Shown here piece after piece: positions 24,981 to 34,208 of a DNA stretch of 64,000 nt. Location: the NCBI RefSeq assembly GCF_900155545.1, contig NZ_LT732526.1, positions 2,968,656 through 3,032,655 of the forward strand, given 5' to 3'. The notes under the pieces are model-generated. The model was not told the origin of the DNA, made no database searches, and saw only the letters and a list, made by a program, of their open reading frames with translations. The position numbers and the translations under genes are program-made. The stretch is from Clostridium sp. Marseille-P2415. GTDB lineage: Bacteria; Bacillota; Clostridia; Lachnospirales; Lachnospiraceae. How positions within the stretch are numbered: position 1 is the first letter of the stretch; each line of letters opens with the position of its first letter.

Positions 24981-25955
24981 TTATTTAAGTTCTGAAACAG
25001 CGCAGTGGATCAGAGCTTTCATATAACCGGTTGAATAAGCAAAGGAAGAATCTTTCCCTCCGCAGGCTTCCACAAATTCCGGAACGTGGTCACAATGCAT
25101 TGCTCCGTCGTAACCGCAGGCCACAAACTGCTTCATGACCTGATACATATCCATATAACCGTCTTCCAGCAATGTCTCTTCAAAATAAGGAAGCGTACTG
25201 CTCACATTTCGGAAATGTACAATAAATACTTTTTTGTTTTCTACAAAATATTTAATGTCTTCCATAATATTGCCGAATTCTTTTCCTCCCTCCAGCCAGC
25301 AGCCGACGCAGAATTTCATTCCAAGATACGGATTGTTGTTTACCATTTCAAAAGCTCTCTTGTAATCCTCTGCCGAATGGATCAGATTGCATACGCCTTC
25401 CAGGGAAGGCACCGGCGGATCGTTGGGATGCAGTGCCAGACGTATATCCGCTTCTTCACATACAGGAAGCACCCGGTCCATAAAATACTTGAAGTTATTC
25501 CACATCTCTTCCTTCTGATACTCGCGGTCAAAGCAGAAAGGATGGCTGTTTAACTCCTCCATATCAACCAGCCTTCCGACAGCGCCCCTGGTATGTTCTC
25601 CAACTGCAAATCTGGTGGTTGACACGCGCCCCTGGTCCCAGGTCACATACCCCACCCGGATACCTGCTTTCCCCAGCGCCCGGTTAAAGGCATTGTATTG
25701 ATTAATCCACTCATCCCGGTCCGGCAATCCCAGATGTATGGAGGGATGCTTATACATGTTGGAGTTTCCTGCATCATTTACTGTTAAATCAAATTTGGCA
25801 CAGCGCTCCATGAATCTCATAACAGAGTCATAATTACTGTGTTCATCCTTAAACATGACAAACACATTTTTGAGTCCCATCTGCTTTGCAAAAAGAAGCT
25901 GGTCATCTGTATAATCAGAAACAATGGGAATCTGTACTTTAATTTTATTATTCAT
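24981..25955 (-). CDS. Mannonate dehydratase-family protein (UxuA-like)
   Basis: This 324-residue TIM-barrel protein has the UxuA metal-site blocks: MKFCVGCW (Cys ligand), VHFRNV (His) and HCDHVPE (Asp-His). It also has ALHPNDPPVPS, a well-known UxuA segment. It would dehydrate mannonate or a related aldonate to 2-keto-3-deoxygluconate. It is shorter than typical UxuA (about 350-400 residues), so the substrate may differ. AGGAGG 8 bases upstream fixes the start at 25955. It is co-transcribed with the UxaA-like gene and the transporter. Confidence 0.82.
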   Translation of the reverse strand: MNNKIKVQIPIVSDYTDDQLLFAKQMGLKNVFVMFKDEHSNYDSVMRFMERCAKFDLTVNDAGNSNMYKHPSIHLGLPDRDEWINQYNAFNRALGKAGIRVGYVTWDQGRVSTTRFAVGEHTRGAVGRLVDMEELNSHPFCFDREYQKEEMWNNFKYFMDRVLPVCEEADIRLALHPNDPPVPSLEGVCNLIHSAEDYKRAFEMVNNNPYLGMKFCVGCWLEGGKEFGNIMEDIKYFVENKKVFIVHFRNVSSTLPYFEETLLEDGYMDMYQVMKQFVACGYDGAMHCDHVPEFVEACGGKDSSFAYSTGYMKALIHCAVSELK

Positions 25956-25980
25956 TATTTTAACCTCCTGGTCTGCACAT

Positions 25981-28008
25981 TCACTCTTCATATAAGAAGC
26001 AGGCCACTTCATGTCCGTTTCCGGCTTCTTTTAATTTCGGTATTTCATTTCTGCAACGTTCTGTTGCATCATTGCATCGGTCATGGAACGGGCAGCCCCT
26101 GGGACGGTTTACAATGCTCGGAACCTCTCCCTGAATCGGTACCCTGTCTCTCCCCGCTTCTACCACAGGGTCTGCCACGGGAACTGCCGACAGCAAAGCT
26201 TTTGTATAGGGATGCAGGGTGTTATTATATAATTCCTCACATTCTGCGATCTCCACGACCCGTCCCAGGTACATGACCAGAATCCGGTCACTGATATGCT
26301 TGACCACCGCCAGGTCATGGGCAATAAACAGATAGCTGACACCCAGCTTTGCCTGAAGTTCTTCCAGCAGATTGATGATCTGGGCCTGTATGGATACATC
26401 CAGAGCCGAGATCGGTTCATCGCATATGATTAAATCCGGTTCCGAGGATAAGGCTCTGGCTATGCCGATTCTCTGCCTCTGTCCTCCCGAAAATTCGTGA
26501 GGCACCCTGTCCTTTAAGGACGGATCCAGACCGACGATCCGGAAAAGCTCATTTACCCGTTCCTCATACTGCTTCCGGTCTTTATACTTTTTGGAAAGCT
26601 TTAAGGACTCTCCTACAATGGCCCCGGCTGTCTGCCTGGGATCCAGGGATGAAAATGGATCCTGGAATATCATGGCGATCCTTGACCGGTAAGGCTTTAA
26701 CTGTTTGTCACTCAAAGGCACAAGATCGGTCCCGTCAAACAGGATCTCCCCTTCTTCCGGCTTATAGACTCTCATGATGCATCTGGCCATAGTGGTTTTT
26801 CCGCATCCGGACTCCCCTACAATGCCCAGGGTCTCCCCTTTTCTCACATGGAAGGTGATTTCCTCAATCGCCTTTACTTCCCCGGCCTTTTTTCTCATCA
26901 TTCCCTTATAAATAGGAAAATACTTTCTCACATTACGGACTTCAAGGCAGCGTTCCTCACTCAGCTTGCGGACGGGAGCCTCCTTTTGAGGCTTATTGCG
27001 GATCTCCTCCTCTTTCGCCTCCAGCTCCTCTCCCGTCAGACAGCAGGCAGCCCAGTGCCCTTTCTGTGTTTCTTTCAATTCCGGTTTACTGCTCTTCCTG
27101 CATTTCTCCATGTGGTACTCGCAGCGGTCATAAAACGGACAGTAATCCGGCCGCAAGGCGGGGTTTGGCGGCAGCCCGTCAATGGGAATTAAAACACGTT
27201 CCTTCGAATCATCCAGTCTCGGAATCGCCCGCAGCAGACTTCTGGTATAGGGATGCCGGGGATCTTTAAAAATATTCACGGTATCTGCGGTTTCCATAAC
27301 ATTCCCGGAATACATTACATAGATCCGTTCCGAAAACCTCGCTACGATCCCCAGATTATGGGTGACGATAATGACCGCAGTGTTGGTCTCCTTTGCAATC
27401 TCCCGGATCATCTCCAAAAGCTGTGCCTGGGTGGTCACGTCAAGGGCCGTAGTGGCCTCATCCGCAATCAGGATATCCGGTTTCGAGGACATGGCCATGG
27501 CGATCATGATCCTCTGCCTCATACCACCGGAAAACTGCTGGGGATAGTATCCAAATCTCTGCTCTGCGTCAGGGATCTTGACCATTTTAAGCATTTCAAT
27601 GGTGCGTTTTCTGGCTTCCTCTTTATCCAGTTTTAAATGAAGCATGATATTTTCCTGAATCTGATACCCAATGGTCAGCACGGGGTTCAAAGAAGTCATG
27701 GGTTCCTGAAATATCATGCTGATCCGGCCGCCCCGTACATCTCTCATCTGTGTACTGTCCGCCTCATAATCCAGCAGATTTTTCTCCATGCCTTCTAACA
27801 GGGCTTCTCCGCCTTCGATCTTGCCCGGCGCCCCGATCAGCTGAAGCACGCTCATCATGGTTACGGACTTTCCGCTTCCGGATTCGCCTACGATCCCTAT
27901 GATCTCTCCTCTGTCCAGACAGAGCGATACGCCGTCAACCGCCCGTACCTTGGAACCGTCGGTCAAAAAACACGTCTGTATATTCTTTACTTCTAATAGA
28001 TGGCTCAT
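25981..28008 (-). CDS. Fused two-domain ABC ATPase, peptide/nickel-type importer (DppD-DppF fusion)
   Basis: This protein of about 675 residues consists of two complete ABC ATPase modules. Walker A GESGSGKS and signature FSGGMRQR lie in the first half; GESGCGKT and FSGGQRQR lie in the second. Each module ends with the cysteine-rich C-terminal extension of oligopeptide transporters (CPFYDRCEYHMEKC and CPFHDRCNDATERC). It resembles GsiA. With the two permeases upstream and the family 5 binding protein it would import a solute; the neighbouring dehydratases suggest a sugar acid or oligouronide rather than a peptide. The second ATG at 28008 is better spaced from AGGGGG than the first at 28017. 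Confidence 0.87.
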   Translation of the reverse strand: MSHLLEVKNIQTCFLTDGSKVRAVDGVSLCLDRGEIIGIVGESGSGKSVTMMSVLQLIGAPGKIEGGEALLEGMEKNLLDYEADSTQMRDVRGGRISMIFQEPMTSLNPVLTIGYQIQENIMLHLKLDKEEARKRTIEMLKMVKIPDAEQRFGYYPQQFSGGMRQRIMIAMAMSSKPDILIADEATTALDVTTQAQLLEMIREIAKETNTAVIIVTHNLGIVARFSERIYVMYSGNVMETADTVNIFKDPRHPYTRSLLRAIPRLDDSKERVLIPIDGLPPNPALRPDYCPFYDRCEYHMEKCRKSSKPELKETQKGHWAACCLTGEELEAKEEEIRNKPQKEAPVRKLSEERCLEVRNVRKYFPIYKGMMRKKAGEVKAIEEITFHVRKGETLGIVGESGCGKTTMARCIMRVYKPEEGEILFDGTDLVPLSDKQLKPYRSRIAMIFQDPFSSLDPRQTAGAIVGESLKLSKKYKDRKQYEERVNELFRIVGLDPSLKDRVPHEFSGGQRQRIGIARALSSEPDLIICDEPISALDVSIQAQIINLLEELQAKLGVSYLFIAHDLAVVKHISDRILVMYLGRVVEIAECEELYNNTLHPYTKALLSAVPVADPVVEAGRDRVPIQGEVPSIVNRPRGCPFHDRCNDATERCRNEIPKLKEAGNGHEVACFLYEE

Positions 28009-28025
28009 CTGTTCCATACCCCCTG

Positions 28026-28925
28026 TCAGATTTCTCCTCTGAGTCTTGGATCCAATGCATCCCGGACACCGTCACCAAGCGTATTTAAAAATATTACCAG
28101 CAAGGCGATGCAGATACCGGGTGCTATGGAAAATGTCGGGTTCTGCAGAAGAAAATTTCTTCCGTCACTGACAATGCTGCCCCAGGATGCGGTAGGCTGG
28201 CTGATTCCAAGCCCAAGAAAGCTGAGCCCGGCCTCCGCAAGAATCGTCTGGCCCACCTGCTGCGTCATCGTGACTATAATGGGCGATATACTATTTGGCA
28301 GTACATGCCGAAACATCAGGGCAAAGCTCCCGTTGCCCTGCAATTTCCCTGCCATTATGTAATCCGTTTCTTTTATGGAAAGAACCTGTCCTCTCATCAT
28401 ACGGATGTAAATTGCCATATTCGATATTCCTAGAACGATCGATAAATTGATGATTCCTCCTCCAAGCACCGCACACAGAGCCATGGCAAAAACGATCTGC
28501 GGTATGGACCGGATCGCTTCGCTTACACGGTTGATGATATCATCCACCGCTCCGCCGAAAAATCCTGCCGTCATTCCAAAAAAAGTTCCGATGGCACAGG
28601 CGATCATAACTGCCAGAACGCCCACAACCAGGGAAATACGGGTTCCATACAGAACGCGGCTGAGCACATCCCTGCCTGAATTATCCGTACCAAGTAAATA
28701 TTCCGCACACGGCTTTTTTAAGCTGTCCATTAAATTGGTCCGGTTTGGATCATGGGGTGCCAGCCATGGAGCGAATATCGCAATGAACAGGAATATCAAG
28801 ACTCCTGCAAAGCTAACCAAGACAATCTTTCTGCCAAATAATACTTTTACAAATTTTTTCCACTTATTCTTTTTCCGACCTCCGGTCAACTGCCTGTCTG
28901 TTATTGCTGCCGAATTACCTTCCAC
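28026..28925 (-). CDS. ABC transporter permease (DppC/OppC type)
   Basis: This 299-residue permease has an N-terminal OppC helix and the family signature LLGTDNSGRDVLSRVLYGTR before the membrane domain of about five further helices. The EAA-like loop reads AEAGLSFLGLGISQPTASWG. It forms the channel with the DppB-type permease encoded 15 bases upstream and is energised by the fused ATPase. Its place in the operon ties it to sugar-acid use. Confidence 0.85.
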   Translation of the reverse strand: MEGNSAAITDRQLTGGRKKNKWKKFVKVLFGRKIVLVSFAGVLIFLFIAIFAPWLAPHDPNRTNLMDSLKKPCAEYLLGTDNSGRDVLSRVLYGTRISLVVGVLAVMIACAIGTFFGMTAGFFGGAVDDIINRVSEAIRSIPQIVFAMALCAVLGGGIINLSIVLGISNMAIYIRMMRGQVLSIKETDYIMAGKLQGNGSFALMFRHVLPNSISPIIVTMTQQVGQTILAEAGLSFLGLGISQPTASWGSIVSDGRNFLLQNPTFSIAPGICIALLVIFLNTLGDGVRDALDPRLRGEI

Positions 28926-28939
28926 CTCGACACCTCCTT

Positions 28940-29884
28940 CTAATCCAAGCGGATTCTTGGATCTACGACTGCATATACAATATCGGTTATGACATTAACA
29001 ACGCTTGATACCAGGGCAATCATCAAAACACAGGCCTGAATCAACGGGATATCCTGAGCCTGAATGGATGTTACGAACAAGGTTCCCACACCCGGTATGT
29101 TAAAAACGGATTCCACAAACATGGAACCTCCGATCAGCATGCCAAGCCTTAACCCCATAAGTGTTATTACGGGAATCATTGCGTTTTTCAGCGCATGGAT
29201 ATAGATCACCTTCCGCTCTGCCAGTCCCTTTGATCTGGCAGTCCGCACATAATCCTGCCGGATGACCTCCAACATGCTGGACCTGGTCTGTCTGGTAATG
29301 GATGCAATGCCGCCTAAGGTAAGACAGGTCAAGGACAATATGGTCTGCCGGATACTTTTTGACAAATCTACAAACGGTGACGTAAACCCAAAGGACGGCA
29401 GCCAGCCCAGCTTCATGGAAAAAATATATAAAAATAAGACACTCAGCCAGAACTGCGGAAGACAGCAGGTCACATTTGCTGCCATGGTAACAACCGTATC
29501 TATCTTTTTGCCCCTGTACACCGCACTTAATATTCCGGTAATAATCCCTAACGGAATGCTGATAAAAAATGATAACAGTGAAAAGTATAAAGTTACCGGT
29601 ACATGTTCGGCCAAAACGCCGGCCACAGACTTATGATAACTGGCTGATGTTCCAAAATTTAAGCGGACCGCATCCCACAGCCACAGAAAATACCGGACGA
29701 TGACCGGTTTGTCCAGATTAAGCGCCTGGTACCAGCGGTTATATGTCTCATCAGAAATTTCTCCGCCAAGCATTGCATAAACCGGATCACCCGGCAGCAT
29801 GGATATCAGCATGAAAACAATAAATGATAGAATGATCAGTACAATCACTGTCTGTCCCAGTCTTTTCAGTATATATCTGCCCAT
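28940..29884 (-). CDS. ABC transporter permease (DppB/OppB type)
   Basis: This 314-residue permease begins GRYILKRLGQTVIVLIILS with the OppB motif MLPGDPVYAMLGG. It ends with FNIPGVGTL and the DPRIRLD tail typical of the family, and has about six membrane helices. It is the first structural gene of the minus-strand transporter/catabolic operon, with AAAGGGGGGA upstream. It follows the CdaR-type regulator gene by 140 bases, and no clear terminator is seen between them. Confidence 0.85.
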   Translation of the reverse strand: MGRYILKRLGQTVIVLIILSFIVFMLISMLPGDPVYAMLGGEISDETYNRWYQALNLDKPVIVRYFLWLWDAVRLNFGTSASYHKSVAGVLAEHVPVTLYFSLLSFFISIPLGIITGILSAVYRGKKIDTVVTMAANVTCCLPQFWLSVLFLYIFSMKLGWLPSFGFTSPFVDLSKSIRQTILSLTCLTLGGIASITRQTRSSMLEVIRQDYVRTARSKGLAERKVIYIHALKNAMIPVITLMGLRLGMLIGGSMFVESVFNIPGVGTLFVTSIQAQDIPLIQACVLMIALVSSVVNVITDIVYAVVDPRIRLD

Positions 29885-30024
29885 TGTATTTCCCCCCTTT
29901 CCAAATCATATAAATAATTTTTTTTAACCCGTATGCAGGAATTATATAAAATTTCCTGCGCCTGTGCATTATGCTGGGAACACACAAAGTGTCAGATTTA
30001 TTGTTTTCAGAAAACACCCGGCGG

Positions 30025-31170
30025 TCATTTTGCCAGGTAACTGTCAATGGCCAGCAGAAGAATCGCATCCTTGGAGTTGCTGAGAGGCTGCAGCCCCAGT
30101 ACCTCTTTAAACTTCTTGGTACGTGCAAGAACCGTATTTTTATGGACAAAAAGCTCCTTGGCTGCCTCAGCCGGACTCATGTTGGTAGATGCCAGTGCTG
30201 CTGCTGTGGTATGAAACAGTTCCTTGTCCAGATAATTGTCAATTACATTCCGGTAGCTTTCAAAAAGCGGGCTCAAAAGGTCCGGACTGATGCAGCCGGT
30301 CATGTATTCAATTAAATAATCATTGATAAAATAGAGGGTCTCCATTCTGAAATGGACATAATCCTCCAGCCATTTTAAGCAGCTGTATGAATTTCTATAG
30401 TGGATCAGGGAGTCGGTCGGTATCGTGTAATATAATTTAAGTTTGACTGAATCCTCAAAAAAACGTTTTTCAGCCAGTAAACTCATAAAATATTCGCTTA
30501 ATTCTGTCATGCTGTCACGAAAAAACGCCGGCTCAAATTTCCGGTAGGATTTGATCAGTACCAGATGCTGCCCGTCGATGGGCAGGAGGATATCCTGGGG
30601 CTGTTTTTTTGCGGAGCCATAGCTCTGATATAAATATTGTATTGCCTCCTTTGCGTTGTCACCTGTGGAATGAATCATAATAGCCGCGCGGTACACATTA
30701 TCCCGGATTCCCACTTCCGTAGCCAGCTGAAAAATGCGGGAGGGATTAATGGGCTGCTCAAATAACAGGGCATCCCGAAGCCTGCTGATATTCTGGGATT
30801 CAATTAAATCCGCCTGATTGGTCTGATTATTAAAAAAGAAGGATTCAATGGTCAGCTTGGCCATTTTGGCTATGGGCATGATGTCTTCACTGTCTCCTGA
30901 GACACCTACCGCACCGATGGGCTCCATACGGTGCAGCAAAAGAAGGTTAACGCCTTCCGTAACTCCCATCAGATCATCCGTGGCCGTGTCGATTATCTTT
31001 ACGAAATTCTTGTTTTTAATAAGCTCATATGCAACCAGGTGAAAATCACCGACGCGGGAAGGCGTACCGCTGGCAATGACAATTCCCTTTTCATTCATGA
31101 TATTGATATTGACCCCCAGCTGACGATGAATTTTTGCCACATAATCACGCGCAAGTTCTACATTTATCAT
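30025..31170 (-). CDS. CdaR-type sugar-diacid responsive regulator
   Basis: This 381-residue protein has an N-terminal sugar-diacid recognition domain over about 130 residues (ELARDYVAKIHRQLGVNINIM and VGVSGDSEDI). A central region leads to a C-terminal PucR-type helix-turn-helix (AAALASTNMSPAEAAKEL, then FVHKNTVLARTKKFKEVLGL). CdaR proteins activate genes for glucarate, galactarate or glycerate when the acid binds. Here the gene heads the dehydratase/transporter operon and is divergent from the binding-protein gene, so it probably controls both. The inducer is inferred to be a sugar acid. Confidence 0.83.
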   Translation of the reverse strand: MINVELARDYVAKIHRQLGVNINIMNEKGIVIASGTPSRVGDFHLVAYELIKNKNFVKIIDTATDDLMGVTEGVNLLLLHRMEPIGAVGVSGDSEDIMPIAKMAKLTIESFFFNNQTNQADLIESQNISRLRDALLFEQPINPSRIFQLATEVGIRDNVYRAAIMIHSTGDNAKEAIQYLYQSYGSAKKQPQDILLPIDGQHLVLIKSYRKFEPAFFRDSMTELSEYFMSLLAEKRFFEDSVKLKLYYTIPTDSLIHYRNSYSCLKWLEDYVHFRMETLYFINDYLIEYMTGCISPDLLSPLFESYRNVIDNYLDKELFHTTAAALASTNMSPAEAAKELFVHKNTVLARTKKFKEVLGLQPLSNSKDAILLLAIDSYLAK

Positions 31171-31480
31171 TTGTAAACCTCCTGTCAGATGCCGTTTTCA
31201 GCCATTTTCGCTCTATCATAACACAGTTTATCATTTATCTAAAGATTTAATTGTTAAATAACACAAAAATAGAAAAAAGCCAACCATTTATAACAGCAAA
31301 TCGAACAAATCTCTTGACCGGCCATGGGAGGTGTGTTAATAAAACAATGAAATTCACTATTATTGTATTGCTGATATAATGTAAATCCCCTCTGTTTCGG
31401 GTAAATTAAGGTTACAATATTTAATTTTGTTCTACATAACCACCCTTTTGTAGAATCAATGCATTTAAGGAGGAAATAAA
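31171..31480. promoter_or_regulatory. Divergent control region between regulator and binding-protein genes
   Basis: This 310-base AT-rich region contains, on the plus strand, TATAAT at 31375-31380 with TTCACT about 16 bases before it. The expected CdaR binding sites should lie here, but I cannot identify a convincing inverted repeat by eye. Confidence 0.45.
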
Positions 31481-33094
31481 ATGAAAAAAATTTTTGCGTT
31501 TCCATTGATTACTCTGCTGTTGCTCGGCAGTGTAACCGGCTGCGGCAGCCGTAATTCCGCTTCAACCGACAGCAGCAGCGCTCCTGCTGCCAGCACCAGT
31601 GCAGAGACTTCCACAGCAGGCAATGTTGCTGATGCCTCGAAAGAAGACAAGTATGGAGGAAGTGTGACAATCTGCTATCCGGATGCACCGACCACATTCT
31701 TTCTTCCATTTTCCGCTTCCACCGGTGACAGGGCATCTGCCGCACCTGCCGTCGAATCACTGGGACGCCTTGATGCAGAAGGCAATACTTCCAGCTGGTT
31801 AGCGGAAACGATCAAATCTGATCCCGAGCATTTGACCTGTACCGTAACCTTAAAAAAGGATATCAAGTTCAGCGACGGAACAGACTTAAATGCAGAGGCT
31901 CTGATCTGGAATTTTGATAAGATGACAGAAGGAGGCAAGGCATCCGAACTGGGCAATCCGGTCTCCTATGAAGCAACGGATGATTATACCGTGGTTCTTA
32001 CCTATGATTCCTGGCAAAACAACTGGGATACCGTTCTCGGTGAAGTATTTGTGTACTGTCCTTCTGCGTTTGAAGAGCATGGAGAAGATTGGGCAGCGAT
32101 CAACCCTGTGGGAACAGGCCCGTTTGTCATTTCAGAATATGTAAAAGGTTCTTATGTAAAGTATGTAAAAAATGAAAACTATTGGATCGAAGGCCAGCCT
32201 TATCTGGATGAATTGACTATTTCCTATATTTCAGATTCAACGGCTCAGTTATCCGCGTTCATGAATGGTGAGATCGATCTTCTGGCTACAAATGATTCAA
32301 CGGTTATTTCACAGCTGGACGGAAAATATACCAACATCGCCCAGGAAGCCCCGGATTTAGGACAGATCAAATATGTCATGTTCTGCAGCGGCGATAAATC
32401 CTCTCCGTTCTATGATACCAATGTACGGCTTGCAGTCATGCATGCCATTGACTGGGAGGGTTATGCCTACTCTCTCACCGGCGGCAGAGGCAGTGCCGTA
32501 ACGCAGTTTGGCGTTCCAGGCGCCTGGTCTTACGACGAGGATTGTGATTTTGTAACGTTTGATACGGACCTTGCTAAGAAAATGTTATCCGATGCAGGCT
32601 ATCCAAACGGCTTTCACACAACCATTACTACCATTGCCAGCAACAATAGCATTGCAGTTCTGCTTCAGGCATCTCTGGCCGAAATCGGGATCACCGCCGA
32701 TATCAAAACAGTGGAAACGGCTGACTTTAATTCTCAGAAAGCAGAAGGGATTTATGACGGCGGTTTAATTACCGGAGCAGGCGCTTCAAAAATGGATTTC
32801 ACAAATAACTACATAAGACTCTATTCATCAAAAGGTGTCAATTATTTAAATATGATGGCCCATCCAAAGGATTATGAAGATGCATTATTCGGTGCATTGG
32901 CCGCAACTACCCTGGATGAGAAAAAAGCCCTGTTAAAAGAGGCTTCCGTATCACTTGTAAATAAAAATGCTTTGTTGTTCCCTGTAGCTGCCGTATTCCC
33001 CGCATGCTATGTACAGGACGGGGTAGCTGACTCCGGCTTTTACCAGATCGTCAGCATCCAATGGACTCCGGAAGCAATATATCTTGCTAAATAG
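31481..33094 (+). CDS. Family 5 extracellular solute-binding lipoprotein
   Basis: This 537-residue lipoprotein has a signal peptide ending in lipobox VTGC and a Ser/Ala/Thr-rich linker to about residue 55. An SBP_bac_5 domain follows (VTLKKDIKFSDGTDLNAEAL is the family signature, about residues 125-145). It would capture the solute for the DppBC-type importer encoded divergently. AAGGAGG precedes the ATG. The ligand could be an oligosaccharide acid instead of a peptide; SBP_bac_5 proteins are known for both. Transcription ends at the hairpin at 33152-33200. Confidence 0.86.
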   Translation: MKKIFAFPLITLLLLGSVTGCGSRNSASTDSSSAPAASTSAETSTAGNVADASKEDKYGGSVTICYPDAPTTFFLPFSASTGDRASAAPAVESLGRLDAEGNTSSWLAETIKSDPEHLTCTVTLKKDIKFSDGTDLNAEALIWNFDKMTEGGKASELGNPVSYEATDDYTVVLTYDSWQNNWDTVLGEVFVYCPSAFEEHGEDWAAINPVGTGPFVISEYVKGSYVKYVKNENYWIEGQPYLDELTISYISDSTAQLSAFMNGEIDLLATNDSTVISQLDGKYTNIAQEAPDLGQIKYVMFCSGDKSSPFYDTNVRLAVMHAIDWEGYAYSLTGGRGSAVTQFGVPGAWSYDEDCDFVTFDTDLAKKMLSDAGYPNGFHTTITTIASNNSIAVLLQASLAEIGITADIKTVETADFNSQKAEGIYDGGLITGAGASKMDFTNNYIRLYSSKGVNYLNMMAHPKDYEDALFGALAATTLDEKKALLKEASVSLVNKNALLFPVAAVFPACYVQDGVADSGFYQIVSIQWTPEAIYLAK

Positions 33095-33151
33095 AGCTGA
33101 AAATGCCTTTGATCGCAGGTATATTTCTTAAGCAGATTTTAGAATAAATAA

Positions 33152-33200
33152 AACCTGCAGCCAGATATTCTTCATGAATCTTCTGACTGCAGGTTCTATT
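33152..33200. terminator. Bidirectional terminator between convergent genes
   Basis: A 14-bp stem with one mismatch (33152-33165 with 33182-33195) lies between the solute-binding gene (plus) and the glycosyltransferase block (minus). It is flanked by A-rich sequence on the left and T-rich sequence on the right. Confidence 0.75.
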
Positions 33201-33221
33201 CTTTTGTTGAAGCTTCCGGGC

Positions 33222-34208
33222 CTAACCCTTCCGTCCAAGAAATATTCTTCTAAGCACCTCATAGCCCCCTGGAATCCGGTACTGGACCTGGATAAAAAAC
33301 CTGGTTCTCGGTGTCAGTTCCTTATAATATCTTCGGAATTCCGGGTTCATGATCTCCTCAAATTGTCTGGTATTGACCATGGTATGATAATAGGTCCGTT
33401 TTAAGGCGCTCTTTGACGCTTCCCTGAAACGCCCGTCTGTGGCAGCGTCAAATTCCTCATATACCTTTTTCATGCGCTCATAGTAAGCATGCTGTTTTCT
33501 GGCATAATTCCCGCTCTTTCCTTCGGTTGTCCAGGAACCGGCAACGCCCACCCGGTAAGCGCTCATAGGCTCATCCATGTAATAACCGTACCCTTTTGCA
33601 GCCGCCATCATCTGCAGAGGCGTATCTCCCACCGGACAATCCACATAATAATCCGGAAGCTCTCTCACCAGACGGGAAGGAAACGCCATGGACGACATGG
33701 CATAACCGGAAGACTTGTCTATGATCTCTTCCGGGGAAAGAAGCCGGTTTCCACGGTAAGGACGCATCCGGCGTTCCGTCAGGGCCTTCCCTACCAGTTC
33801 GATCTTTGCGCTGTGTATGCAGAGGGTGCATTTCGGATGAGCCTCCAGATAATCCACCTGCTTTTGCAGCTTAACCGGTGAGACCCAGTAATCATCCCCG
33901 TCGCACATGAAGATATACTTACCCCTGGCCCGGGGGAAATTAAACGCTCCGCTGATATTATCAATTCCCTGGGAATACTGGTTTTCCGTCTGGATCAGAG
34001 GCTTCACCTTATCCGGGTACTTTTCTGCATATTCTCTTAAAATATCCCCGGTTCCGTCGGTAGATGCATCATCATGGACCAGGATCTCATATTCAAAATC
34101 TGTTTTCTGCATGAGAAAGCTGTCTAAGGCCTGTCTGATATAAGCTGCGTGGTTAAACGTAACACAGTTTATGCTGGCCATGATTTTGGAATCGGAATAA
34201 CCGCTCAT
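33222..34208 (-). CDS. Glycosyltransferase family 2
   Basis: This 328-residue GT-A enzyme has ASINCVTFNHAAYIRQAL at the N terminus, EILVHDDASTDGT, and FMCDGDDYW as the metal-binding D-x-D region. The C-terminal part, with many aromatic and basic residues, probably contacts the acceptor. The sugar specificity is not evident. It is the last gene of the second glycan block and overlaps the ATP-grasp gene by 4 bases. Confidence 0.82.
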   Translation of the reverse strand: MSGYSDSKIMASINCVTFNHAAYIRQALDSFLMQKTDFEYEILVHDDASTDGTGDILREYAEKYPDKVKPLIQTENQYSQGIDNISGAFNFPRARGKYIFMCDGDDYWVSPVKLQKQVDYLEAHPKCTLCIHSAKIELVGKALTERRMRPYRGNRLLSPEEIIDKSSGYAMSSMAFPSRLVRELPDYYVDCPVGDTPLQMMAAAKGYGYYMDEPMSAYRVGVAGSWTTEGKSGNYARKQHAYYERMKKVYEEFDAATDGRFREASKSALKRTYYHTMVNTRQFEEIMNPEFRRYYKELTPRTRFFIQVQYRIPGGYEVLRRIFLGRKG

